Shown here piece after piece: positions 18,448-27,816 of a stretch of 64,000 bases of DNA. This DNA is from Vallitalea pronyensis (GTDB lineage Bacteria; Bacillota; Clostridia; Lachnospirales; Vallitaleaceae), in NCBI RefSeq assembly GCF_018141445.1, contig NZ_CP058649.1, positions 2,685,001 through 2,749,000 of the forward strand. The letters run 5' to 3'. The number at the start of each line of letters is the position of its first letter. The first letter of the stretch is position 1. The position numbers were made by a program, and so were the translations under genes. The notes under the pieces were generated by a model. The model ran no database searches and was not told the origin of the DNA. It saw only the letters and a program-made list of their open reading frames with translations.

Positions 18448-19783
18448 ATTTGATCTGATGACCATGGGGCTTAAGAATCTACTTCGAAGAAAATTGAGAA
18501 CATTTCTGACCACATTAGGCATCATTATTGGCACAATATCCATTGTGGTCATGGTATCCATTGGCATAGGTATGCAAAAACAAATGAATGATCAGTTTAA
18601 TCAATTTGGAAGTATTGACATTGTAACGGTTAATGTAGCCAAGCAGACAGCTAAGCTTACGAACAAAAAATTAAAGACCCATATCACAGCACAAGACATT
18701 AAGACATTTGAAAAGATTGATGGTGTAGAAGGGGCAACGCCTGTTATATCGTATACCGTTCATATGATAACATCCGACCGATTAAAAACACAAACGTTTA
18801 TTAAGGGAATGAATTTAGCATTTTTTAAAAGATATGGACTTGATAAGGTCAAACAAGGGAGAAGTCTTACAGAAAAAGACCGTTATGGGGTATTGTTCGG
18901 AAAAGAAACGTTGTATGATTTTAAAAAGTCTGCAGAAATAGAAGAAGAAGAGGATTTTGATGAATTTTTTGAAGCCAGAAAACCACCCAAATTCAATCCA
19001 ATGGATGCTGCAATGTATATGTCATTTGGCGAAGAACCCATTGGTAATGAAGACAGCAGCATTCAACCAGTACCCATAACACCTGTTGGTGTTCTTGCAA
19101 CAACCAACTATTTGAAATCACCGTATGTCTATATGGACATAAAGCAATTAGAGGAGCTAAAACAAAACTATGATAAAATGACCGATTATCAGGCATATGG
19201 TGGGAAAATGCCTAAGAATGAAGGCTATACCGAAGTACTCCTTCACGTACCTGATCGAAATAATATCAAAAAAGTTCAATCAGCAGTAAGAAAAATGGGA
19301 TTTAAAACAACCAGTTCGGAAGAGATTTTGAAACAGACGAAATCCATGAATAAAATTATCAACATGGTGTTTGGCGGCATTGGCGGCATATCACTTTTGG
19401 TAGCAGCAATCGGCATCACCAATACCATGGTTATGGCTATCTATGAACGGCGAAAAGAGATAGGTGTTATGAAAGTTATTGGGGCATCCCTACGCGATAT
19501 AAAAGGATTATTCTTGTTTGAGTCTGCATCCATTGGATTTATTGGAGGTGTTATCGGTATTGTTGCTAGTTTGCTAATCTCTGCTATTGTTAATCTGGTG
19601 GCAGGCAATGCAATGATGGGTGAAATGGTGGAAACAGGGACCAAAATGAGTATATCCATCATTCCTGGATGGCTGATAGTATTAGCGCTGGGATTTACGG
19701 CTTTTATCGGGCTTATTTCAGGTTACATGCCTGCTGTAAAGGCTATGCGATTAAGTGCCCTAGAAGCCATTAAGACAGATTAA
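18440..19783 (+). CDS. FtsX/MacB-type ABC transporter permease
   Basis: 447 residues. N-terminal TM (about 20-42, after the LRRKLRTFLTTLGIIIGTISIV signature of MacB permeases), a large extracytoplasmic MacB_PCD domain (about 45-300), then three TMs (about 312-335, 362-388 and 410-432). The cytoplasmic YERRKEIGVMKVIGAS loop contacts the ATPase. An acidic insert (EIEEEEDFDEFFEARKPP, about residue 175) in the outer domain is unusual. Translation is coupled to the upstream surface protein by overlap. MacB-like systems use mechanotransmission rather than classical import. The cargo could be a peptide, lipoprotein or envelope stress signal; unknown here. Confidence 0.93.
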   Translation: MNKFDLMTMGLKNLLRRKLRTFLTTLGIIIGTISIVVMVSIGIGMQKQMNDQFNQFGSIDIVTVNVAKQTAKLTNKKLKTHITAQDIKTFEKIDGVEGATPVISYTVHMITSDRLKTQTFIKGMNLAFFKRYGLDKVKQGRSLTEKDRYGVLFGKETLYDFKKSAEIEEEEDFDEFFEARKPPKFNPMDAAMYMSFGEEPIGNEDSSIQPVPITPVGVLATTNYLKSPYVYMDIKQLEELKQNYDKMTDYQAYGGKMPKNEGYTEVLLHVPDRNNIKKVQSAVRKMGFKTTSSEEILKQTKSMNKIINMVFGGIGGISLLVAAIGITNTMVMAIYERRKEIGVMKVIGASLRDIKGLFLFESASIGFIGGVIGIVASLLISAIVNLVAGNAMMGEMVETGTKMSISIIPGWLIVLALGFTAFIGLISGYMPAVKAMRLSALEAIKTD

Positions 19784-20127
19784 TGTTAGAAAGAACGGTA
19801 TACGTAATCATAAAATAAAGGGTTGTTGTATAAAAAACATGTCTGGTGTCGTTTTCATTTCCTGACAAGTTTATTCATGCAAGAACCCTTTGTTTGACAG
19901 TTTTTCCCAAGATTAATGACAAATTAATTGTCCATCAGAGGATGAACCATCCTCATGTTTGTAGTAAAATCCATATGGCAAGGTATAAAATGCTTATTAT
20001 GACATCCTGATCGATGCACGTTACACTTGTAACATGAACATAAATTGATTATAATGTATAGAAAGTAAGGATAATGCTATGTTAGAGTGCATATAGCAAA
20101 AGGGTATAGATGAAAGGTTGTTTGACG
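19784..20127. other. Intergenic region upstream of recO, 344 bp
   Basis: It contains a weak long-loop hairpin that may end the MacB-like operon (AAAGGGTT near 19817 with AACCCTTT near 19884) and the recO promoter (20027-20055). The sequence GATGCACGTTACACTTGT (20013-20030) recurs with one change at 29997-30014. No ORF or RNA family is recognised. Confidence 0.4.
20027..20055 (+). promoter_or_regulatory. Candidate recO promoter
   Basis: TTGTAA (20027-20032), a 17-bp spacer and TATAAT (20050-20055). Confidence 0.55.
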
Positions 20128-20865
20128 ATGGCTGATATAAAGACAAAAGGTATTGTTGTAAGTGAAATGCCAGTAGGTGAAAATGATAAACGCCTTGTGA
20201 TGCTTACAAAAGACAAAGGAAAGATTGTTGTTTTTGCCAGAGGAGCAAGAAAAACAACCAGCATGCTATTGGCTGGTTCTCAGTTGTTTGCTTATGGCGA
20301 CTTTGTTTTATATAAAGGAAAATCTGCCTATACCATGAAACATGTGCAGTTAATTGAATCCTTTCATGCTATTCGACATGAGATAGAGCTATTGGCTTAT
20401 GGCCTCTATGTATTGGAGTTTGGGGAATACATATCCGAAGAGAATAATCCCAATACAGCTTTAATGAAATTGATGTTAAAGACATTGCAAGTTCTTGTTA
20501 AAGGGAAAATTAATCAAGAACTGATTATGCGCATATTTGAATTAAAAGCCATGAGTTATATCGGCTATACCCCCTGTGTTACCCATTGTGTGGAATGTGG
20601 TAAAACTGATATGTTAGATGCCTTTAGTAATCAACTAGGGGGTGTTTTATGCAAGACTTGCGGTGTTGTTCAAAAATCCACTGTTGCCATTAGAGAAAGT
20701 ACCATATATACCTTGCATTATATCTTAGCCACACCTATTGAACAGCTGTTTACTTTCAAAGTGGATGATGGAATCATGGATGAATTGAAAAGGGTCATGA
20801 TAAGATTTATCGGGTATCATCTGGACCATGAATTTAAATCCCTAAATTTTCTACTGAAATTATAG
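20128..20865 (+). CDS. recO: DNA repair protein RecO
   Basis: About 245 residues. An N-terminal OB fold (KTKGIVVSEMPVGENDKRLVMLTKDKGKIVVFARGARK) is followed by a helical domain. A four-cysteine zinc site is visible at about residues 150-177 (CVTHCVECGK and CKTCG). RecO binds SSB-coated DNA and, with RecR, loads RecA in recombinational repair. Two starts are possible. ATG 20110 has AAAAGGG close by, and ATG 20128 gives the shorter N-terminus usual for RecO; I favour 20128 but am not certain. In many Clostridia recO precedes glyS, as it does here. Confidence 0.93.
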   Translation: MADIKTKGIVVSEMPVGENDKRLVMLTKDKGKIVVFARGARKTTSMLLAGSQLFAYGDFVLYKGKSAYTMKHVQLIESFHAIRHEIELLAYGLYVLEFGEYISEENNPNTALMKLMLKTLQVLVKGKINQELIMRIFELKAMSYIGYTPCVTHCVECGKTDMLDAFSNQLGGVLCKTCGVVQKSTVAIRESTIYTLHYILATPIEQLFTFKVDDGIMDELKRVMIRFIGYHLDHEFKSLNFLLKL

Positions 20866-20954
20866 AGGTATGTGATAGAAACGCTATGTTTGTTAATGGA
20901 TGAACAACCTTGATTAAAGATGAATAAGATAGAATAGTGGTATGAAATTATACC

Positions 20955-20983
20955 TTGACATCAAAACGTTGTTTTGATATACT
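20955..20983 (+). promoter_or_regulatory. Promoter of the T-box-glyQS transcript
   Basis: TTGACA (20955-20960), a 17-bp spacer and TATACT (20978-20983). The spacer holds a perfect 8-bp inverted repeat (ATCAAAAC-GTT-GTTTTGAT, 20960-20978). Confidence 0.75.
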
Positions 20984-20989
20984 TTTTGT

Positions 20990-21255
20990 CAGAAATGCGT
21001 TTGATCTTTATACAAGATGGTGTATAAGGAGCATATCATTAAGATGTAGATCTGTGATGAAAAAGAGAAGTAATTAATGATAAGTCTTTCAAGCGAATTC
21101 AGGTTGGTGGGAGCTGAATAAGATAAAATTAATGAATGGCGCTTTGGAGCAGTTATTGAAAGAAGTGGGTTGTGTTTTAGAAACACACCAAATAGGGTGG
21201 AACCGCGGAAGATGTTCTTTCGTCCCTTGATTGGGAGAGAGGAATGTCTTTTTTT
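20990..21255 (+). ncRNA. Glycine T-box leader riboswitch of glyQS
   Basis: The hallmark T-box sequence AGGGTGGAACCGCG lies at 21194-21207. Upstream is a Stem I-like region with an AGTA-type element near 21072, an apical GTTGG segment (about 21104-21108), and a GAAT-GGC stretch where GGC (21138-21140) sits opposite it as the likely glycine specifier. Downstream, a terminator helix (about 21215-21245) ends in a T7 run. Uncharged tRNA-Gly should pair with GGC and with the TGG bulge to favour the antiterminator and raise GlyRS synthesis. About 90 nt separate the terminator from the glyQS start codon. Confidence 0.9.
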
Positions 21256-21347
21256 GTGTTTCAAAAAGGTTATTAATTGCTCTCTTTTATATACGTAACA
21301 AGTCGTTAGGTATAAGTAAAAATCGTTATTATGAAAGGATGATGAGC

Positions 21348-22736
21348 ATGGAAAAGACAATGGAAAAGGTCGTTGCTTTAGCAAAAGCAAGAGGATTTGT
21401 GTATCCAGGATCTGAGATCTATGGTGGTTTGGCTAACACTTGGGATTACGGCCCATTAGGTGTAGAACTTAAAAACAACGTAAAAAAAGCATGGTGGCAA
21501 AAATTCATTAAAGAAAGCCCATATAATGTTGGTGTTGATTGTGCCATTTTAATGAACCCTCAAGCTTGGGTAGCATCTGGTCATGTGGGTGGATTTAATG
21601 ATCCGTTAATGGATTGTAAGAGTTGTAAAGAGCGTTTCCGGGCAGACCAACTCATTGAGAATTACATGAAGGATAACGGTCTGGAAATAGAAGATGCTGT
21701 GGATGCATGGTCCAATGAAGAAATGAAAACATACATTGACGACAAAAGTATTGTTTGCCCTTCCTGTGGTAAGCAAGATTTTACAGATATAAGACAATTT
21801 AATTTAATGTTCAAGACCTTCCAAGGCGTAACAGAGGATGCAAAAAATACCGTATACCTTCGCCCTGAAACAGCACAAGGTATTTTTGTGAATTTCAAGA
21901 ATGTACAAAGAACGTCAAGAAAGAAAATTCCATTCGGTATTGGACAGATTGGTAAATCATTCAGAAATGAGATTACACCAGGTAACTTTACATTCCGTAC
22001 AAGAGAATTTGAACAAATGGAATTAGAATTCTTCTGTGAACCAGGAACAGACCTTGAATGGTTTAAATACTGGAAAGATTATTGTGAAAAATGGATTCTA
22101 TCCCTGGGTATTCATAAAGATAACATTCGTATGCGTGACCACAGCGAAGAAGAATTATCCCATTACAGTAATGCTACATCGGATATTGAATACTTATTCC
22201 CATTTGGCTGGGGTGAGTTATGGGGAATAGCCGATCGTACTGATTTTGACCTTAAGCAGCATGCAGAGCATTCGGGTCAAGATTTAACCTATTTTGATGA
22301 TCAGAAAAAAGAAAAATATGTACCCTACTGTATTGAACCATCACTGGGTGCAGATCGGGTGACATTGGCCTTTTTATGTGAAGCTTATGATGAGGAAGAA
22401 CTGGAAAACGGTGAAACAAGAACAGTACTTCGTTTCCATCCAGCATTAGCACCTGTACAGGTGGCGGTATTACCCCTCTCTAAAAAGCTGAATGAACAAG
22501 CTCAAGAAGTGTATACAAAGCTTGGTAAGTACTACAATGTGGATTATGATGATCGAGGAAGTATTGGTAAGCGTTATCGTCGTCAAGACGAAATAGGCAC
22601 ACCTTACTGCTTAACCTATGATTTTGATTCACTAGAAGATGCTGCTGTAACCATTCGAAATAGAGATACCATGGAGCAAGAACGTATTAAAATAGATGAC
22701 TTACAGGCGTACTTTGAAGAAAAAATGGCATTTTAG
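21348..22736 (+). CDS. glyQS: Glycine--tRNA ligase, single-chain dimeric type
   Basis: 462 residues. A class II synthetase of the homodimeric (eukaryote-like) kind, charging tRNA-Gly in the cytoplasm. It starts [27 protein letters not shown], followed by class II motif 1, [25 protein letters not shown] (motif 2 region) and [10 protein letters not shown] (motif 3). A cysteine pair region (CKSCKERF and CPSCGK) may bind zinc. The C-terminal anticodon-binding domain has [16 protein letters not shown] precedes ATG 21348. Longer in-frame starts reach back into the T-box terminator and are not credible. Expression is controlled by the T-box. Confidence 0.96.
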   Translation: MEKTMEKVVALAKARGFVYPGSEIYGGLANTWDYGPLGVELKNNVKKAWWQKFIKESPYNVGVDCAILMNPQAWVASGHVGGFNDPLMDCKSCKERFRADQLIENYMKDNGLEIEDAVDAWSNEEMKTYIDDKSIVCPSCGKQDFTDIRQFNLMFKTFQGVTEDAKNTVYLRPETAQGIFVNFKNVQRTSRKKIPFGIGQIGKSFRNEITPGNFTFRTREFEQMELEFFCEPGTDLEWFKYWKDYCEKWILSLGIHKDNIRMRDHSEEELSHYSNATSDIEYLFPFGWGELWGIADRTDFDLKQHAEHSGQDLTYFDDQKKEKYVPYCIEPSLGADRVTLAFLCEAYDEEELENGETRTVLRFHPALAPVQVAVLPLSKKLNEQAQEVYTKLGKYYNVDYDDRGSIGKRYRRQDEIGTPYCLTYDFDSLEDAAVTIRNRDTMEQERIKIDDLQAYFEEKMAF

Positions 22737-23073
22737 GAAAAAATGTACAAAAAGGCAGAGAAAAATCATAGGTTATTGTTCAAATGGTTAAAATCTGCCT
22801 TTTGGCTTAAAAAAAATAAAAAAAGTGTACTTATTTTTTAATTTTATGATATAATATATGTCGGACTAAAGGTCTACAGTCAATTTTAGACAGTTACTTA
22901 ACAGGATTATACAAATATTCTCAATAATAAATGTTAGAAAATGACTATTTGGTGATAATCTTGATATGGGTTATATTATTGGTCATTTTATAAGGTATGA
23001 CTTAGAATGATACAAAAACAAAGAGGTCTTTACCACCTCTTTTAAATATAAAATTCTACAGGAGGTATATTTA
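22737..23073. other. glyQS-ppdK intergenic region and ppdK leader
   Basis: AAAGGCAG (22751-22758) with CTGCCTTT (22796-22803) may terminate glyQS. An extended -10 promoter (TGA-TATAAT, 22847-22855) gives a leader of roughly 210 nt. The hairpin AAAGAGGT (23020-23027) / ACCTCTTT (23035-23042) lies just before the ppdK ribosome site. No ORF is seen. Confidence 0.5.
22847..22855 (+). promoter_or_regulatory. Extended -10 promoter of ppdK
   Basis: TGATATAAT, a perfect extended -10. No good -35 lies 17 bp upstream. Confidence 0.55.
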
Positions 23074-25692
23074 ATGAGCAAGAAATATGTTTATATGTTT
23101 AGCGAAGCTGATGCATCCATGAAAAACCTTCTTGGTGGAAAAGGTGCTAACTTAGCAGAAATGACTAAGCTTGGACTTCCAATTCCTCAAGGATTCACAG
23201 TTTCAACAGAAGCTTGTATTAACTACTACGATAATGGTGAAGCAATTTCAGAAGAGATTAAAGGTCAAATTGAAGATGCATTAGTACAGCTTGAAAAAAT
23301 TAACGATAAAAAATTTGGCGATAATGACCAACCACTATTAGTATCTGTACGTTCTGGAGCGAGAGTATCTATGCCTGGAATGATGGACACAGTACTTAAC
23401 CTAGGATTAAATGATGTAGCTGTAGAAGGTTTTGCAAAAGCTACAGATAACGCTCGATTTGCTTACGATTCATACAGAAGATTTATTCAGATGTTCTCTG
23501 ATGTAGTTAAAGGTCTTCCAAAATCAAAGTTCGAAAGAGTTTTAGATGAAATTAAAGAAGCGAAAGGTTACGAAAGTGATCTTGATTTAACAGCTGATGA
23601 TTTAAAAGATGTTATCACTGCATTCAAAGGCTTATATAAGGAGCAATTAGGTGAAGAGTTCCCTCAAGATCCAAAAGCGCAATTAATGGCTGCTGTAGAG
23701 GCTGTATTCGGTTCATGGAATAATGAGCGTGCAATCATCTACAGAAGAATGAACGATATTCCAGGTAACTGGGGTACTGCCGTTAATGTTCAAGCAATGG
23801 TATTCGGTAACATGGGTGATGGTTCAGGAACAGGTGTTGCTTTCACAAGAAACCCTGCAACTGGTGAGCCAGGTATCTATGGTGAGTACTTATTAAATGC
23901 ACAAGGTGAAGACGTTGTTGCTGGTATCAGAACACCAGAACCTATAACAAGACTTGAGCAAGATATGCCAGAAGCATACGCTGAGTTTATGAAAATCGCT
24001 AATAACTTAGAAAACCACTACAAAGATATGCAAGATATGGAGTTCACCATTGAAAATGGTAAATTATATTTCTTACAAACACGTAATGGTAAGCGAACAG
24101 CTGCTGCTGCACTTAGAATTGCAGTTGATTTAGTAGAAGAAGGACTTCTTACACCAAAAGAAGCGTTAATGAAAGTTGAGCCTAAGCAATTAGACCAATT
24201 ACTTCATCCAAACTTCGATGTAGCTGCTCTTAAAGCTGCTCAATCTGTAGCAAAAGGATTACCTGCATCTCCAGGTGCTGCTGCTGGTAAAGTTTACTTC
24301 ACGGCTGAGGAAGCTGCAGAAGCTAACAAGCGTGGCGAAAGAGTTATCTTAGTAAGATTAGAAACTTCTCCAGAAGATATTGAAGGTATGTATGCTGCAA
24401 AAGGTATCTTAACTGTACGTGGTGGTATGACTTCTCATGCAGCCGTTGTTGCACGTGGTATGGGTACTTGTTGTGTATCTGGCTGTGGCGAAATCAAAAT
24501 TGATGAAGAAGCTAAGACATTCACAGTTGCTGGACAAACTGTTGCTGAAGGTGAGTATATCTCATTAGACGGTTCAACTGGTAACGTGTATCTTGAAGAT
24601 ATTAAAACAGTAGACCCAGAGATTTCTGGTGACTTCGCTAAGTTCATGGCTTGGGCTGACGAAGTGAGAACATTAAAAGTAAGAACCAATGCGGATACAC
24701 CAAGAGATGCACAAAACGCTGTTGAATTTGGTGCTGAAGGTATCGGGCTTTGCCGTACTGAGCATATGTTCTTTGAAGAAGATAGAATCTCTAAAATGAG
24801 AAAAATGATTGTTGCTAAAGAAGTTGACGAAAGAAAAGCTGCCCTTAATGAATTGTTACCAATCCAAAAAGGTGACTTCAAAGGCATGTACGAAGCACTT
24901 AAAGGTATGCCTATGACAGTACGTCTTCTTGACCCACCACTTCATGAGTTCTTACCTCACGAAGAAGCTGATATCAAAGCATTAGCTGCTGATATGGGCA
25001 TCACTTTTGAAGCATTGAAAGAAACAGTAGACTCCTTACATGAGTTTAACCCAATGCTAGGTCATAGAGGTTGTCGTCTTGCAGTAACGTATCCAGAGAT
25101 TGCTGAGATGCAAGCAAGAGCAATAATCGAGGCAGCTATCGAAGTGAAGCAAGAAAAAGGATACGATATTGTTCCAGAAATCATGATTCCTTTAGTTGGT
25201 GAAATTAAAGAATTAAAATATGTAAAAGAGACTGTTGTAGAAGCTGCTGACGCTGCTATTGCTGCTGCTGGTATTGATATGAAGTACTCAGTAGGAACAA
25301 TGATCGAGATTCCTCGTGCTGCATTAACAGCAGATGCCATTGCTGAAGAAGCTGAATTCTTCTCATTTGGTACAAACGACTTAACGCAAATGACCTTTGG
25401 TTTCTCTCGTGATGATGCAGGTGCATTCTTAGAAGATTACTATACAAAAGGTGTATTTGAATCTGATCCATTTGCTCGTTTAGACCAAACAGGTGTTGGC
25501 CAATTAGTAAAAATGGCTGCTGAAAAAGGTAAAGCAACAAGACCTAATATTAAATTAGGTATTTGTGGCGAGCACGGTGGCGATCCAGCATCTATTGAAT
25601 TCTGCCATAACGTAGGATTGAATTATGTGTCTTGTTCACCATTTAGAGTACCAATTGCTCGTTTAGCTGCGGCTCAAGCTGCTTTAAAATAA
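23074..25692 (+). CDS. ppdK: Pyruvate, phosphate dikinase
   Basis: 872 residues, the normal family length. It interconverts pyruvate, ATP and Pi with PEP, AMP and PPi, giving PPi-linked glycolysis or gluconeogenesis in anaerobes. The nucleotide-binding N-domain includes LLGGKGANLAEMTKLGLPIPQGF and SVRSGARVSMPGMMDTVLNLG. The phospho-histidine is in GGMTSHAAVVARGMG (about residue 455). The PEP/pyruvate barrel includes GIGLCRTEHMFFE and, near the end, the catalytic Cys in GICGEHGGDP. An exact AGGAGGT lies seven bases before the start. Codon use is strongly biased, as expected of a highly expressed gene. Confidence 0.97.
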   Translation: MSKKYVYMFSEADASMKNLLGGKGANLAEMTKLGLPIPQGFTVSTEACINYYDNGEAISEEIKGQIEDALVQLEKINDKKFGDNDQPLLVSVRSGARVSMPGMMDTVLNLGLNDVAVEGFAKATDNARFAYDSYRRFIQMFSDVVKGLPKSKFERVLDEIKEAKGYESDLDLTADDLKDVITAFKGLYKEQLGEEFPQDPKAQLMAAVEAVFGSWNNERAIIYRRMNDIPGNWGTAVNVQAMVFGNMGDGSGTGVAFTRNPATGEPGIYGEYLLNAQGEDVVAGIRTPEPITRLEQDMPEAYAEFMKIANNLENHYKDMQDMEFTIENGKLYFLQTRNGKRTAAAALRIAVDLVEEGLLTPKEALMKVEPKQLDQLLHPNFDVAALKAAQSVAKGLPASPGAAAGKVYFTAEEAAEANKRGERVILVRLETSPEDIEGMYAAKGILTVRGGMTSHAAVVARGMGTCCVSGCGEIKIDEEAKTFTVAGQTVAEGEYISLDGSTGNVYLEDIKTVDPEISGDFAKFMAWADEVRTLKVRTNADTPRDAQNAVEFGAEGIGLCRTEHMFFEEDRISKMRKMIVAKEVDERKAALNELLPIQKGDFKGMYEALKGMPMTVRLLDPPLHEFLPHEEADIKALAADMGITFEALKETVDSLHEFNPMLGHRGCRLAVTYPEIAEMQARAIIEAAIEVKQEKGYDIVPEIMIPLVGEIKELKYVKETVVEAADAAIAAAGIDMKYSVGTMIEIPRAALTADAIAEEAEFFSFGTNDLTQMTFGFSRDDAGAFLEDYYTKGVFESDPFARLDQTGVGQLVKMAAEKGKATRPNIKLGICGEHGGDPASIEFCHNVGLNYVSCSPFRVPIARLAAAQAALK

Positions 25693-25703
25693 GTAATTGA
25701 TTA

Positions 25704-25731
25704 GCCGTCAGGTAATCCTGACGGCTTTTTT
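25704..25731 (+). terminator. Strong intrinsic terminator of ppdK
   Basis: GCCGTCAGG (25704-25712) with CCTGACGGC (25717-25725), a 4-nt loop and a T6 run. Confidence 0.95.
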
Positions 25732-25792
25732 ACTATACACCTTTCATTTGTTGATAACATGATGTATAGAGCATAGTTTGTTTATGTAGTTG

Positions 25793-25865
25793 AAGGTATT
25801 ATATAGTTGGTTTTGCTCCCTTGATGACTTAATAGGCATTGGTAAAACCAGCTATATAATACTTT
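25793..25865. repeat. Long hairpin with 22-bp arms upstream of the DUF445 gene
   Basis: Arms 25793-25814 and 25844-25865 pair over all 22 positions (20 Watson-Crick and 2 G-U in RNA), around a 29-nt loop. No T-run follows, so it is not a standard terminator. Confidence 0.7.
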
Positions 25866-25968
25866 GGCTAAGAAATGTGTGATAGATAGACACTTATTCC
25901 ATATAGCCAGCAATAAACAATGGAGTGAGGAAAGTAGTAAAGGAATACGATAATAAAGAGGTGCACTT

Positions 25969-27399
25969 ATGGACATACAAACAATTTTAATTCCTATAGG
26001 CGGAGCCCTTATTGGATATTCAACCAATTGGTTAGCCATTAAAATGCTTTTTAGGCCCTATACAGAAAAAAGATTTTTAGGTATGAAAGTAGCTTTTACA
26101 CCAGGTCTTATACCAAAGGAGCGTAAACGTGTTGCTAGTTCCATTGGTGAAGTAATCGAAGATTATTTACTTACAGATCATGTCATACTTGATGAATTAT
26201 CCAAGGAATCCACAAAAGACCACCTTCTTGGTTTTGTTAATAAAAATATCTATAATGAAGCTGGAAATATTCACTTACAGCGCATTTTTGGTTCAAAAGA
26301 GAATGGACCCATGTTACATAAGTTGGAAGGTCTTTTAACCGATAAAATGCTTGAACTCTTACAAGATGAGCCAACAAAATCCATGTTAGTGAAAGCTCTC
26401 GTTAAACAAATATGTGAAGGTTTAACAGCTGTAAAAGCAAAAGAAATCATATCTGAAGTGAGCTTTAACGAAAAAGTTCAAGGACTTATAAGAAATGAGT
26501 CGTTACAACAAGTTATCCAAAACTATCTAGCACAAGTGTTAAGCCCAGATCGCACAGTAAGCGATATGGTGGATGAAGATGTTATTCATCACTTAAAAGA
26601 AGTCATTTTATACCACATTGAGCATATGATGGATTCAGTCCATGTGGTTTTTGAAAATGAACAGGTAAAAGATAAAGTTGTTGATCTGATAGATGGGACC
26701 ATTAAAGAAAAAGTAGGTGCTCTAGGTGCCATGTTTGTTAATGCTGAGAGCATATATCAGACCATTGCTGAGAAATCTAAAGAGAAACTGCAAGAAGAGG
26801 ATGTACGATTAGGTATATGTCAATTCGTTAGTCAAAAAATTGATTATATGTTGAATAAACCCATCGATGATATATTACCTCATGATTCAAGACACCAATT
26901 AATGGTGGCTCTTGCAAGCTATATACCTCAGGCTATAACCCAGATGAATCTGTATGAAGCAATCAATGTATGGGATAAGGCTTTATATCATCTTATAGAT
27001 GATGCCATGGATGGCCAGTTAGAGGATAAATTATATACGGCTTTATCAACTAGGTATAAGACCGTATTAGAGGATTCCCAAACAAAAGACATGTTGTCCC
27101 ATATGGTCACTGAATTCTTAGATAAATCTTTATCCAGTGAGATAGTTATTAATGAAGTAGATAAAAAACAAATGGATGGATTTATTTTATCTAAATATGG
27201 AAGATTCTTAGAGAATCATATGATGACATTGATCCAAGACGTTAGATTGTCTAAAATTATTGAGAAACAACTAAATTCATTTGATCTTAAGATGTTAGAG
27301 GATATCATTCTTACCATCGCTAAGAAAGAATTGAGTGCTATTACTTGGTTAGGCGGCGTTCTTGGTTTTCTGATCGGCTTATTTACGTTAGTTTTCTAA
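25969..27399 (+). CDS. DUF445 family membrane protein (YheB-like)
   Basis: 476 residues. It starts with a hydrophobic segment (ILIPIGGALIGYSTNWLAIKMLFRP), whose GYSTNWLA.KMLF.P text is the DUF445 signature, followed by FTPGLIPKERKRVASSIGEVIEDYLLT. A long, mostly helical, charged middle follows, and the protein ends in a C-terminal TM (ITWLGGVLGFLIGLFTLVF). Both ends therefore probably sit in the membrane with a helical domain on one side. DUF445 proteins have no agreed function. GAGGTG precedes the start. The gene stands alone between ppdK and feoA. Confidence 0.85.
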   Translation: MDIQTILIPIGGALIGYSTNWLAIKMLFRPYTEKRFLGMKVAFTPGLIPKERKRVASSIGEVIEDYLLTDHVILDELSKESTKDHLLGFVNKNIYNEAGNIHLQRIFGSKENGPMLHKLEGLLTDKMLELLQDEPTKSMLVKALVKQICEGLTAVKAKEIISEVSFNEKVQGLIRNESLQQVIQNYLAQVLSPDRTVSDMVDEDVIHHLKEVILYHIEHMMDSVHVVFENEQVKDKVVDLIDGTIKEKVGALGAMFVNAESIYQTIAEKSKEKLQEEDVRLGICQFVSQKIDYMLNKPIDDILPHDSRHQLMVALASYIPQAITQMNLYEAINVWDKALYHLIDDAMDGQLEDKLYTALSTRYKTVLEDSQTKDMLSHMVTEFLDKSLSSEIVINEVDKKQMDGFILSKYGRFLENHMMTLIQDVRLSKIIEKQLNSFDLKMLEDIILTIAKKELSAITWLGGVLGFLIGLFTLVF

Positions 27400-27418
27400 T
27401 TTTGTTTTGCTATTTTGG

Positions 27419-27447
27419 TTGACTTTTACTAAGCCTAGCGTTATACT
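27419..27447 (+). promoter_or_regulatory. feoAB promoter
   Basis: TTGACT (27419-27424), a 17-bp spacer and TATACT (27442-27447). Confidence 0.75.
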
Positions 27448-27455
27448 ATTTACAG

Positions 27456-27470
27456 TGATAATCATTATCA
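27456..27470 (+). promoter_or_regulatory. Fur box (perfect 7-1-7 palindrome)
   Basis: TGATAAT-C-ATTATCA is an exact Fur-type 7-1-7 inverted repeat, starting just downstream of the -10 at about the transcription start. Fe-loaded Fur bound here would block feoAB transcription. Confidence 0.9.
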
Positions 27471-27485
27471 TTAGAGGTGATAAAA

Positions 27486-27749
27486 ATGACATTGGATCAG
27501 GCAGTGAACAGCGAAACATTTATTGTAAAAGACATTGATCAGAATTCTAAGATGAAGAAACGACTTCAAGATATGGGACTAACTAAAGGTGCAAGAATTA
27601 AGGTAATATCCAATAATACAGGTGGTTCCTTTATTCTGAATGTAAGAGGGTCTCGTGTTGCATTAGGCAAGGCAATAACCGAGCATATTCAGGTTGAATG
27701 TTTACACGACAGGGTTCTTGGTCTTAAAACGGTCGTACAAGCAGGCTAA
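27486..27749 (+). CDS. feoA: Ferrous iron transport protein A
   Basis: 87 residues with the SH3-like FeoA fold (KKRLQDMGLTKGARIKVI, GGSFILNVRGSRVALGKAITEHIQV). FeoA is a small cytoplasmic partner of the FeoB Fe(II) transporter. GAGGTG lies just before ATG 27486. The Fur box is 16 bp upstream of the start. feoB follows after 180 bp that contain a 10-bp hairpin (27817-27826 with 27839-27848) but no clear promoter, so the two are probably one operon with a processing or attenuation element between them. Confidence 0.93.
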   Translation: MTLDQAVNSETFIVKDIDQNSKMKKRLQDMGLTKGARIKVISNNTGGSFILNVRGSRVALGKAITEHIQVECLHDRVLGLKTVVQAG

Positions 27750-27816
27750 AAAATCAATAGCGTTTAAAGGTATATCGTTCTAAGTCATTAGAAAAGAAGA
27801 TATATCTTTTTATAAG

